A DNA stretch of 64,000 bases from an uncultured Bacteroides sp. (GTDB lineage Bacteria; Bacteroidota; Bacteroidia; Bacteroidales; Bacteroidaceae): positions 1 to 64,000 of the forward strand of contig CASENS010000007.1 of NCBI GenBank assembly GCA_949289345.1. The letters run 5' to 3'. The notes below the pieces were generated by a model. It saw nothing but the letters and a program-made list of their open reading frames with translations, searched no databases and was not told the DNA's origin. Position numbers and translations under genes: made by a program. Positions 40,468 to 49,075 of this stretch are shown one piece after another. Every line of letters starts with the position of its first letter. Positions within the stretch are counted from its first letter, which is position 1.

Positions 40468-41354
40468 ACCTGGGACGTATGAAGCCGCTGATAATGGTTG
40501 GGTGCATAGGAATGCTCCTGTTGGCATCGTGCACGGAACCTATTGATTGGGAGCCGGCGTTCGAGAGAAAGCCTGTGGTGAATTGTGTGCTCGACGGAAG
40601 TACGAGTGTGCAGACGTTGAGTCTGACGTACAACAATCTTCCGGGGAATCCCTACTTTGAACGGATAGACGATGCACGCATCACGCTTTATGCGGGAGAC
40701 GAGCCTGTAGGCGATTTCCAACCGGACGGATATGGAGATTGGCAGTTGCGGTATCATCCCACCCGGGGACAAGCCTACCGGCTGGAAGTGGAGATAGACG
40801 GATATCCCTTGCTGGAAGCTACTACGACCATGCCGGGTAAAGTGCCTGTGGTTTATCGGGAGAATGTGGACGAATCGGCTCCTATACATACTTATTTCCG
40901 GCAAGAATCTTATGCGTTTCCCTATTGGGCTTTCGTACTGAGACGGGAAGGTGAAGGCAACCAGCCTTCGCAAGAAGACAGGCTGTTGACAAGCGTAGGT
41001 ACCAACCATCCGGCATGCGACCGCTTCAACGAAAGCGGAAGCATGATGTCCGCGTCTTATGGAAATGCCTACCGGACAGCCGAACAAGTGGGCTATCTGC
41101 GTATGGTACCGGAAGCGGAAGTAGCTTATGATTTTTATATTGAAGCGCCGGCAGGCCGGGGATGGTATTGCTTCCGTGCCGTGTCGCCCGAATACGACGC
41201 TTACCTCAAGAGCAGTATACAAAAGATGCTTGTCTACAGTTCGTTCGACGATCCCAGCAGTTGGTTTGATGAGAATGAAGTTTATTCGAATATTCAAAAT
41301 GGATTGGGCATATTCGGTGCCTGTCAAGATGTCTGGTTTAAGACCGGATTTTAA
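40464..41354 (+). CDS. DUF4249-family lipoprotein
   Basis: The 296-residue product has an SPII signal (LIMVGCIGMLLLASC) and the family features KPVVNCVLDGSTSVQTLSLTYN and ARITLYAGDEPVGDF. DUF4249 proteins are regularly encoded directly before TonB-dependent receptors in Bacteroidetes and are thought to be surface partners of those receptors. The receptor follows here after 11 bp. Start: ATG overlapping the previous stop; an inner ATG (MKPLIM) is also possible. Confidence 0.85.
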   Translation: MNLGRMKPLIMVGCIGMLLLASCTEPIDWEPAFERKPVVNCVLDGSTSVQTLSLTYNNLPGNPYFERIDDARITLYAGDEPVGDFQPDGYGDWQLRYHPTRGQAYRLEVEIDGYPLLEATTTMPGKVPVVYRENVDESAPIHTYFRQESYAFPYWAFVLRREGEGNQPSQEDRLLTSVGTNHPACDRFNESGSMMSASYGNAYRTAEQVGYLRMVPEAEVAYDFYIEAPAGRGWYCFRAVSPEYDAYLKSSIQKMLVYSSFDDPSSWFDENEVYSNIQNGLGIFGACQDVWFKTGF

Positions 41355-41365
41355 CTATATACACC

Positions 41366-43738
41366 ATGCGTCTCCTGTTTTTTCCCCTTATATGCTTATG
41401 CCTGTCTGCTTCGGCACTTGTGCATGGGCAAGAACAGTCCCGTAGTGTCAGCGGTCAGGTTCTGGCTGCGGATACCCAATCGCCCATCGCGGATTGCCAC
41501 GTGTCGCTCTATGCGGAAAGCAAACGTATAGCCATCTGCACGACGGATAATCAAGGCAATTTCAGCACAAGACGTATCCTGCTTGATGCCGAAAAGCGAT
41601 ACACGCTGAAAATAACCCACGTAAATTACCGGGAAGAGTCCGTGACTCTGCAAAATGAAAAGAGTGTCCGCGTATTTCTTACTCCCAGACAACAAAAGTT
41701 GGATGAAGTGGTGGTGTATTCTTCCTTTAGGAATACGAATAAAGGAAACTCGTATTTATATACGCCTTCCGAAGCCGCATCCAGCATTTCGATTGTCGGC
41801 GAGCCGGATGTCGTACGTCATATTGCAGCCATGCCTGGAGTCTCACAAGGCATGGAGGGTACTTTAGGCTTGTATGTCCGTGGCAGCAACAACGGGAACA
41901 ACCAGATTTTGTTGGATGGCATGCCTGTTCAAGGCTCTTCACACATCGGTATGTTTTCCGCCTTTCAGCCGGACATGATTCACGAAACTGTTTTCAGCAT
42001 GGGAGGTACATCCGCCGCAAGTGGCAATTATACTTCCTCGCTGATAGAGATTGTTCCTAAGAAACAATATGGTACCCCCTTCCGGGGAAAGGTTACACTT
42101 TCGCCTTATTTAGCCGGAGGCTATCTGTCTGTCCCATTGCTAAAAGACCGGATCAGTCTTCAGGTGGGTGGAAGGCTTTCCTACCTGCCTTATATCATGG
42201 ATTATATTGTGAACATTGAGCAAGATGAGGACGAAAGGGAAGATATGAACGGGCAGTTAATGGACATGACGGCCGCTTTGGATTGGAGGCTAAACGAGAG
42301 AAATATACTTTCGGCGTTGTTCTATACCACGCATGACTTCTTTGACTATCGCACGGGAGACGACCAGAACCGCTTGAATTGGAACTCGACTGCTTTCAAC
42401 CTGCATTGGGGCAGCCAACTTGCTCCAAACATGAAATTGGATGTCCTTGCCTATTATACTTCGTCCTATGCCCGGCAGGAACAAAAGACGTATGCTTCTT
42501 ATGCGTCGGATCAAGTTCAATCACTTTTGAGATTGGGTACCGAACAGACTGAATGGTCCGGAAAAGCGACCTGGATGCATCAACTGTCCGATGACTTGTC
42601 ATATACGGCAGGAGTACAAGTTCAGGCACTAAGTTATGTACCGCTTTCGGAGAAGATTTTGCACCAGGTAGAACGCACAAATGGACAACAAGAGGAGCAA
42701 AACGGAACCCTCAGTTCCTTATTCGGAGAAGTCAACTATATGCAGACAGGCCGTTGGAATGGGAAGGTCGGATTTCGTTTAGGACATTGGAATGCCAATG
42801 GATATCGGACCTGGAATGCGGATTTCCATGCCTTAATAGATATTTTTCTTCCGCAGGGACATGGCATTGAACTGACTTGCGACCGCATGGTGCAATACTA
42901 TCATGTGTTGGAAGGACTTCCTGTCGGATGGTCCCATAACATAGTGACGGCTGCTGACCGACAGTTCCAAGAGGAAACGACACACCAAGGTTATGCAGGC
43001 TGGTTCTGGAAACATGAATCGGCCTTGAAAGCACGAATTACGGCCGGATTATTCTACAGACGCATGGACAACTTGTTAAGCTATATCAATTCGGTCAATC
43101 TGTTCGGGTTTGGGGATGCCACTTGGAGGGATGAGGTCAATCAGGGAAAAGGAAAGGCTTACGGCTTGGAACTGTCGGCAACCCTACAGGGAAAAAAGTT
43201 TGGCACCACACTGTCCTACACACTCTCGCGGACAACCCGCCGCTTTCCTTTCATTAATAAGGGGCATGAGTTCCCATTTAAGTTTGACAGGAGGCATAAT
43301 CTCAATTGGCAGGGAAAGTATCACTTGAGGAGTCTATATAAGAAGGGAAGAAAAAAAGAACACTACATAAATGCTACCTTGACATACTCGTCCGGCAGCA
43401 GGGCGACACTCCCGGTAAGTTATTATGAAGGCATAACGCCTCCTTATTGGGATCAACGTGACCCGGGATGGAATTTCCCGATAGAAGTGGATGACAATGC
43501 CTATGGCAGGCAAGAGATGAGTGCTGTAAACGGGTTTAAACTAAAGGACTATTTCAGGATAGACGCTTCTTATACATTCCATTGCCAACGTTCCCGATGG
43601 AGCCATGAACTGACTGTATCTGTATTCAATCTGTTGAATTGGAAAAATCCCTATCTGTATTATCATTCGGATGAGGGTTGGCGTCAACTGAGCATTATAC
43701 CTATTATGCCGAATATCCGATGGACGATTGAGTTCTAG
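41366..43738 (+). CDS. TonB-dependent receptor with N-terminal carboxypeptidase-like domain
   Basis: The 790-residue protein has a signal peptide (LLFFPLICLCLSASALVHG), a CarboxypepD_reg-like domain (SVSGQVLAADTQSPIADCHVSLY, residues about 28-110) and a plug (EPDVVRHIAAMPGVSQGMEGTLGLYVRGSNNGNNQILLDGMPVQ). The beta-barrel ends NIRWTIEF with a terminal Phe. It is smaller than SusC proteins and has no SusD partner; the DUF4249 lipoprotein fills that position. The substrate is unknown; the nearby protease suggests uptake of peptides or protein-derived ligands. Confidence 0.88.
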   Translation: MRLLFFPLICLCLSASALVHGQEQSRSVSGQVLAADTQSPIADCHVSLYAESKRIAICTTDNQGNFSTRRILLDAEKRYTLKITHVNYREESVTLQNEKSVRVFLTPRQQKLDEVVVYSSFRNTNKGNSYLYTPSEAASSISIVGEPDVVRHIAAMPGVSQGMEGTLGLYVRGSNNGNNQILLDGMPVQGSSHIGMFSAFQPDMIHETVFSMGGTSAASGNYTSSLIEIVPKKQYGTPFRGKVTLSPYLAGGYLSVPLLKDRISLQVGGRLSYLPYIMDYIVNIEQDEDEREDMNGQLMDMTAALDWRLNERNILSALFYTTHDFFDYRTGDDQNRLNWNSTAFNLHWGSQLAPNMKLDVLAYYTSSYARQEQKTYASYASDQVQSLLRLGTEQTEWSGKATWMHQLSDDLSYTAGVQVQALSYVPLSEKILHQVERTNGQQEEQNGTLSSLFGEVNYMQTGRWNGKVGFRLGHWNANGYRTWNADFHALIDIFLPQGHGIELTCDRMVQYYHVLEGLPVGWSHNIVTAADRQFQEETTHQGYAGWFWKHESALKARITAGLFYRRMDNLLSYINSVNLFGFGDATWRDEVNQGKGKAYGLELSATLQGKKFGTTLSYTLSRTTRRFPFINKGHEFPFKFDRRHNLNWQGKYHLRSLYKKGRKKEHYINATLTYSSGSRATLPVSYYEGITPPYWDQRDPGWNFPIEVDDNAYGRQEMSAVNGFKLKDYFRIDASYTFHCQRSRWSHELTVSVFNLLNWKNPYLYYHSDEGWRQLSIIPIMPNIRWTIEF

Positions 43739-43756
43739 CATTTTTTTGAATAGCAT

Positions 43757-43973
43757 ATGAAATCATGAATCTTATCAGCCGTCATTCTGTGTCTGGCCTG
43801 TTGTATAGACGCTTTGGCAACGGAAGACAACGAGAATTTCCACAGTTTGTTCCGGAAACTCTACGAAAGCATCAACGTGTGTATGCTCTTTCAACTCACC
43901 ATTCGAAATAGTGAAAATACACCGTTGGAAAGGACTCCTTTGTTCGGACAAGATCCGATTCCCTGTTCAGACA
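43757..43973 (+). pseudogene. Possible broken small secreted-protein gene
   Basis: An ATG at 43757 gives M-K-S, then an in-frame TGA (43766-43768), and after it a perfect-looking signal peptide, ILSAVILCLACCIDALA, followed by TEDNENFHSLFRKLYESINV. The frame then stays open and runs into antisense sequence of the MFS pseudogene. This suggests a gene for a small exported protein whose fourth codon became a stop and whose 3' part was lost next to the decaying efflux operon. Weak evidence: no homologue was recognised. Confidence 0.35.
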
Positions 43974-45040
43974 TCACATTTTTCTCGCAAGATACTCGAT
44001 GGCATAAACAGGCCAACGGGGAACTTTGCGGATATTTGTACGGACTGCAGGAATGTCGCACAGAAGGAAAAGGGCGGCAAGGGCCAAGGCAATCCAAATG
44101 ACATAGCCATAGACCTGTTTTATGGCTACCATTATCATGGAGTGCAAGAAATCGTGGCCAACGTATTCACCGAAGTTAAAGTGCGCCATATCTAAGTGTG
44201 TGAGCGTGAGATGTTGTCCGTAGCTCATCATGTTGTCGTTCATGAAATGCGAGAAGATGGTAGTATAAATGCCATAACCCGCCGCCCCCGCCAGATACAT
44301 GTGGAGAATATTGAACACAAACAAACCCATGAAAAACTGTTCAAGACTGGGTACCGATTCGTCTAAGGCCCACATCAATGTCGGGGCAAGGATGGCATAG
44401 GCAAAGCCTCGCAGGAAGATGGCTTGTGTGAGCAGTACGAACGACATGGTGCCGATGGTAAAGACATGTGTCATTTGCCATGTAAAATGATGGCCGAACC
44501 AGGCGGCAAGCCATCCGCTTCCTTCGATGGCGGTGAGCAGGATGATGTGGAGTACGGGGAAGAATACGGCAAAATCGCGTCGGGGGTAATCCAAAGCTGG
44601 ATGTTGCTCATGCACTCGAAGGTGCCTTGTATCTTAGCCATTCCGGCGATGAAGCACACTGCCATGAGTACAGGCATCGACTGGCAATGCATTGTCACTA
44701 CGTTGCATGCGCCAAGGACGATGGCGGAACCGCAGAGCAACTGCTTGTTGGTGAAGCGGAACTTCATGCGGAAGAGCATAGGAAAATAGACTGCCATGCC
44801 CGCAAGGGTGGCATAAAGCAGGAAGAGTACGTCCTCGGTCATGAAGTTTGTGGTGCCACGGATACCATCCAGCGCACCGAGGTAGATGCCGCCGCTGAAC
44901 TGGAAGCAAAGGGCGGTCAGTACATACAGCCATGGCTGCATACGGCGAGGCACCCATCCTTTCATCATAGGCATGGAAAAGCCCGCGTTGGGTGGAGGGC
45001 CGCCGGCACTTTTCAGAAAGAATTCGGTTAATTGTCCCAT
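43974..45040 (-). pseudogene. EmrB-like MFS efflux transporter, frameshifted and shortened
   Basis: Two overlapping reading frames together encode one membrane protein. The first (from 45040, MGQLTEFFLKSAGG) reads to CMSNIQLWITP and the second continues RRDFAVFFPVLHIILL to the end (EYLARKM). The switch falls in a run of five G on the plus strand (44582-44586); six would restore one frame. The joined protein would be only about 355 residues, while 14-TM DHA2 transporters usually have about 500, so an internal deletion is likely too. It lies 6 bp after an EmrA-like gene and belongs to the TolC-HlyD-MFS efflux operon. Probably non-functional; a sequencing error could explain the frameshift but not the short length. 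Confidence 0.75.
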
Positions 45041-45046
45041 AACACA

Positions 45047-45823
45047 TCACTCCTTAACGATACATTCCACATTATAACCGCTCTTGAGCCTGGCGACGTC
45101 ACCATTCTCGTCCAGCTTGATGCGTACGGTAACACGCTGTTCGACCTTCACAAAATTGCCTGTCGCATTGTCAATGGGAATGAGTGAGAAAGCGCTGCCG
45201 GTAGCGTCGGAAATGCGTTCCACCGTACCCGTATATTGTATGCCGGGAACGGCGTCGACTGTAATTTCAGCCTTATTGCCCACCTTGATGTGAGGCAGCT
45301 GACTTTCCTTGTAGTTCGCCTCAATCCAACGTTCGCCATTGTCAACGATACTCACCAGCGTCTGACCCGGATTGACAAGCTGGCCTGCATGAATGTTTTT
45401 CATGCCGACGGTGCCGTTGCAAGTGGCAATGATGTAGCAATAGGAAAGATTGAGGCGGGCGAGGTCAACGGCACGACGAGCCAATTCAATGCCCTGCTCC
45501 GAGACAGAAAGCTGATGCCCCTGTTCGGTCACGACAGCCGACTGCATCTGGCGTGAACGGACTGCCTGCTCGTAAGCTGCCTTGGCGCGTAGATAGCCTG
45601 TATGTACTTCATCATACTGCTGTCGGGTGACAGCATCCTGACTGAGGAGATTCTTGAACCGATTATCCTCACGCATGGCATTCTCCATCTGTACACGTGC
45701 GTTATCGGTAAATTCTCCACTGCCGAAATGCATAAACTGGCTTACCACATAAACGGCTCCCCCCAAAAGGCAGAGCACGATGAATGCATTGTATAAATAA
45801 ATGTGTATCTTGTCCTTTTCCAT
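45047..45823 (-). CDS. HlyD/EmrA-type membrane fusion protein, probably internally deleted
   Basis: The 258-residue protein has an N-terminal membrane anchor (IYLYNAFIVLCLLGGAVYVVSQF), then FTDNARVQMENAMREDNRFKNLLSQDAV. Family members normally have a first lipoyl half and the first hairpin helix between the FTDNA segment and the second helix (RFKNLL); here about 90 residues seem to be missing in frame. The second lipoyl half (NLSYCYIIATCNGTVGMKNIHAGQLVNPGQTLVSIV) and beta-barrel are present. With half of the barrel-sandwich domain gone it may not assemble with TolC. Spacing to TolC is 2 bp. Confidence 0.75.
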   Translation of the reverse strand: MEKDKIHIYLYNAFIVLCLLGGAVYVVSQFMHFGSGEFTDNARVQMENAMREDNRFKNLLSQDAVTRQQYDEVHTGYLRAKAAYEQAVRSRQMQSAVVTEQGHQLSVSEQGIELARRAVDLARLNLSYCYIIATCNGTVGMKNIHAGQLVNPGQTLVSIVDNGERWIEANYKESQLPHIKVGNKAEITVDAVPGIQYTGTVERISDATGSAFSLIPIDNATGNFVKVEQRVTVRIKLDENGDVARLKSGYNVECIVKE

Positions 45824-45825
45824 TG

Positions 45826-47220
45826 TTATAAAGTATTTGTGATGTATTTGAGTTTGTAGAAATTATAAAGCATGTTGATGCGGGCGTCAACCAGTGCCAT
45901 TTCGGCAGAGAGTTTCATATTGGAAGCATCAACCGTATCGGTAAGGAGCGCAAGCTCATTCTGATAACGATTCTGTACCACGGAGTAGTTCTGGTTGGCA
46001 AGTTCCACCTGCTTCTGCTGCGTCTTCACCTCAGTGTAGGAGGTAAGAAGATTGGTGTAATTTGCCTGTACGCTATTCTCCACACCCTCACAAGCCAAGG
46101 CCAACGCTTCCTGCGACTGCTGATGCTCTATGCGTGCCTTGCGGATGTCGTGCCTGTTTTTCCAAAGACTGCCAAGACTGAATTTTACACCGATTCCGAT
46201 AAACCACACGTTCGCATTGCAATCCTTCGGGATGAGGTCTTGTGTATAAGGCCCAAAGAAATTATTTTCTGCTACAACAGCCACAGAAGGCAATGATTTT
46301 GCTTTTGCCTGCCTTATCTTCTGTTCTGCAAGACTGGTGGCGACAGTTGCCTGACGGATACCAAGGTTGTTGTCCGATGCTGTCCGCTGCCATGTCTCTT
46401 GAGCGGAGATTGCCGAGATCGCATTTATTTCTATACTGAGTTCGTCCTTATCAGGAACTATAACTGTCAGTTCGGGTAAGTGAAGTGTTGTGACCAACTG
46501 GTGGTTAATGATGGTGGAAGCATCGGTGAGCTTCGTCAGCGTGAGTTCAAGACTCTGCAGCTGGAACTCATAGCGCGTGATGTCGTTCTGCAAAACAGTG
46601 CCCTGCTCATGGCGGGCTTTCATTTGATTTATCTCTTGACGCGTAAGCGCGATATTCTGGCGGACTACTTCTATCTGATTGTCCAATTTGCAAAGGTCAA
46701 GATAATAACCCGTCAATAAGAAGCGCACCTCTTGGCGGTTCTTCTCCACATCGAGTTCTGCCATTTCCTTGTTCAGTTCCGCCATGCGGATGCCCGAGCG
46801 GATTGCACCCCCGGCATATACTGTCTGCGATACTTGAGCCGTAAAACTATTGCCCCAATGAGGAGTGTCCTGCTTGCCGTTTGGCACAGGAATGACTCCC
46901 ACACCCGGCACAGCGTAATCGGTTGTTTCATGGGTCGAAAAACCTCGCGACAGCATGAAGGCATTGCCCGTATAACTGCCTTGAAGACTCAAATCCATAC
47001 TCGGCAACAAAGCTGCTTTGGCTGCTGCCACTCCTTCATTGGCCGCTCGCAGAGCCGCCTCGCTGACCCTCACCTTCTGACTCTGTTGGTCGGCAAGATT
47101 GTAAAGTGTTGTGAGTGTCATCGTCTGTACAGCCCTCTCTTGCGCGTATATAGGCATAAGACAAGCTTCTCCGGCCATCAGAGCGACAGCCAAAGCAAAA
47201 TAAACCATAAGTTTGTTCAT
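45826..47220 (-). CDS. TolC-family outer-membrane efflux protein
   Basis: The 464-residue protein has a signal peptide (MNKLMVYFALAVALMAGEACLMPIYAQ) and two OEP repeats with long helices and Asn/Gln-rich segments (LADQQSQKVRVSEAALRAANEGVAAAKAALLPSMDLSLQGSYTG; SVQANYTNLLTSYTEVKTQQKQVELANQNYSVVQNRY). It forms the outer-membrane channel of a tripartite pump. The open frame extends 40 codons upstream, but the start at 47220 is the one that gives a signal peptide. It is first in the efflux operon and appears intact. Confidence 0.9.
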   Translation of the reverse strand: MNKLMVYFALAVALMAGEACLMPIYAQERAVQTMTLTTLYNLADQQSQKVRVSEAALRAANEGVAAAKAALLPSMDLSLQGSYTGNAFMLSRGFSTHETTDYAVPGVGVIPVPNGKQDTPHWGNSFTAQVSQTVYAGGAIRSGIRMAELNKEMAELDVEKNRQEVRFLLTGYYLDLCKLDNQIEVVRQNIALTRQEINQMKARHEQGTVLQNDITRYEFQLQSLELTLTKLTDASTIINHQLVTTLHLPELTVIVPDKDELSIEINAISAISAQETWQRTASDNNLGIRQATVATSLAEQKIRQAKAKSLPSVAVVAENNFFGPYTQDLIPKDCNANVWFIGIGVKFSLGSLWKNRHDIRKARIEHQQSQEALALACEGVENSVQANYTNLLTSYTEVKTQQKQVELANQNYSVVQNRYQNELALLTDTVDASNMKLSAEMALVDARINMLYNFYKLKYITNTL

Positions 47221-47568
47221 GAAATAAAGATAGATGTATTGTTGTTCATTATTCTTTTCCTGTAACCGTTGACCATTGTTCATTCCCTCGGAAATGCTAA
47301 TAATGAACCCTTTGAGTTCGGACAGCCTGACATCTGCCACAATGCGCTACAAACTGCCTCATCAGGGAATATAAAAGATGAGAACCGAATTTCGAGCACT
47401 ATTGATTAAGAAATCCGGCGCAAAAGTACAAATTAAATTTCAATATGGGATTAAAAAGCCGGAGCGATTTTAGAGAAATTTAAGAAACCGCTTTCCTGTT
47501 AGCGTTGTTTGTAATTTCATCCCTTTATCCTTTCCCAACGGTGTAATCGTCTTTCTGACGGATGGAAA
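47221..47568. other. Intergenic region without a gene
   Basis: About 350 bp between TolC and the cardiolipin synthase 3' end. On the minus strand TACTTTTG (CAAAAGTA at 47421-47428) may be the -7 element for the efflux operon; no clear -33 was seen. No repeat or RNA gene is evident. Confidence 0.4.
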
Positions 47569-49008
47569 CTATAGCAGCGGGGAGAGCAAACGTACAAAAC
47601 TTTCCAGCATTTTGCGTGAAGGGGGACGCTTTTCCCAATGCTTTAAGTGCAACTGTTCACAGTCCCGTTGGTCATGTAGGAACACTTCGCGCATCTGTAA
47701 GGCGAATTCTGTGTCGTAGATGAAAGCGTTCACTTCGAAGTTGTGTTCAAAACTGCGGAAATCCATATTGGTGGAACCGATTGTGGACATTTGGTCATCG
47801 GAGACCATTAATTTGGAATGCAGGAAACCTTTCCGGTAGAAATAGACTTTTACTCCGGCATGCAGCATGTCGGCCAGGTAGGAGCAGGTAGCCAAATGGG
47901 TCAGACGGGAGTCGGCGCGCCAAGGAAGCATCAGCCGTATGTCCACCCCGGCCAAAGCTGCTGTCTGTAATGCTACGAGTATCGTTTCAGTAGGCAAAAA
48001 ATAAGGGGTCTGAATATAAAAGTATTTTTTCGCCCTGTAAATGGCCATGGCGAGTCCTTGCATGATTTCTTTCCACTCGCCCACCGGTTCGCTGGTGACT
48101 ATTTGCGCCAATGCGGTTCCTTCCGTAACGGTTTTGGGGAAATAGACAGCCTTTGTCAGCAGGGTGCGGTCTACGAAATACCAGTCCAGCAGGAAGGCTG
48201 TTTGCAGGCCGTGTACGGCTTTGCCTGCTATCAGTAGGTGTGTGTCGCGCCAGACGCCCCATTCCACTCCGCGTATGTAGCGTTCGGCTACGTTCATTCC
48301 TCCTACAAAACCCACGCGTCCGTCGATAATCACCAGCTTGCGGTGGTTGCGATAATTCATTTTGCTGGTGAACAGGGGAAAACGTACCTTCAAGAAACTG
48401 CGTACTTCGATGCCGGCTTCACGCATAGTCTCGAAAAAACGGTTTGGAACATGCCAGCACCCTACATCGTCATAAAGTACGCGAACCTCTATGCCTTCAC
48501 GGGCCTTCTGTATCAGTGCGTCGCGTACCAGACGTCCGATGGGGTCGTCCTCGAAGATGTAAAACTCAACATGGATGTGATGGGTGGCTTTCTGTATCTC
48601 GCGCAACAATGCCTCCAACATGGCTTCTCCGGTCGTAAAAGATTCGAGTCTGTTGCCGTCGAAAGGGAAGGATTGATTGGTATGTTGGAACAAGGAAATC
48701 AGCCGGCTGTAATCTTCCGGAATAATGGTGGATGTTTGGGCCATGTATTCCAGCATCGGCTTCTTTAAGAGGCTGTTGTACCCCTTCCGGCTTATCATCC
48801 GTTCGTGTCGCTGGCTGCGGCCAAAGAAGAAATACAACACCAGGCCGATGATGGGAAGGAATATCAGAACAAGTACCCATGCCAGGGTTTTCACCGGATT
48901 GCGGTTGTCGAGTATGATAACCACAATGGTACCTACGATTAAGCCGAGGTAAACCACATTGAATACGGTTCCGGCTATTTGGCCCAGCAGTGCTGTTAAA
49001 TCTATCAT
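47569..49008 (-). CDS. cls: Cardiolipin synthase (phospholipase D family)
   Basis: Cls condenses two phosphatidylglycerols to cardiolipin. The 479-residue protein has two N-terminal membrane helices (VVYLGLIVGTIVVIILDN; LVLIFLPIIGLVLYFFFG) and two HKD motifs, HRKLVIIDGRVGFVGG (His222) and HSKLMVSDDQMSTIGSTN (near 395), as required for PLD-type chemistry. The length is typical. A promoter with an overlapping palindrome lies directly upstream. Confidence 0.94.
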   Translation of the reverse strand: MIDLTALLGQIAGTVFNVVYLGLIVGTIVVIILDNRNPVKTLAWVLVLIFLPIIGLVLYFFFGRSQRHERMISRKGYNSLLKKPMLEYMAQTSTIIPEDYSRLISLFQHTNQSFPFDGNRLESFTTGEAMLEALLREIQKATHHIHVEFYIFEDDPIGRLVRDALIQKAREGIEVRVLYDDVGCWHVPNRFFETMREAGIEVRSFLKVRFPLFTSKMNYRNHRKLVIIDGRVGFVGGMNVAERYIRGVEWGVWRDTHLLIAGKAVHGLQTAFLLDWYFVDRTLLTKAVYFPKTVTEGTALAQIVTSEPVGEWKEIMQGLAMAIYRAKKYFYIQTPYFLPTETILVALQTAALAGVDIRLMLPWRADSRLTHLATCSYLADMLHAGVKVYFYRKGFLHSKLMVSDDQMSTIGSTNMDFRSFEHNFEVNAFIYDTEFALQMREVFLHDQRDCEQLHLKHWEKRPPSRKMLESFVRLLSPLL

Positions 49009-49010
49009 TT

Positions 49011-49065
49011 GTTTCCCATGCTTTTATGGGAAACAAATGTAGAAAAAACAAATTAAAAAAACAAA
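49011..49065 (-). promoter_or_regulatory. cls promoter overlapped by a 9-bp inverted repeat
   Basis: On the minus strand TTTG (CAAA at 49062-49065), 20 bp, then TACATTTG (CAAATGTA at 49034-49041) match both promoter elements exactly. GTTTCCCAT (49011-49019) and ATGGGAAAC (49026-49034) form a perfect inverted repeat around 6 bp, spanning the expected transcription start and ending 2 bp before the start codon. It could be an operator or a 5' hairpin that masks the start. Confidence 0.65.
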
Positions 49066-49075
49066 CAGTTTCTTA

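Noticed and set aside
43814..44101. 95-codon plus-strand frame as an intact gene
   Set aside because: Its second half is antisense to the MFS transporter and its first half lacks a start before the signal peptide, so only a broken gene is proposed.
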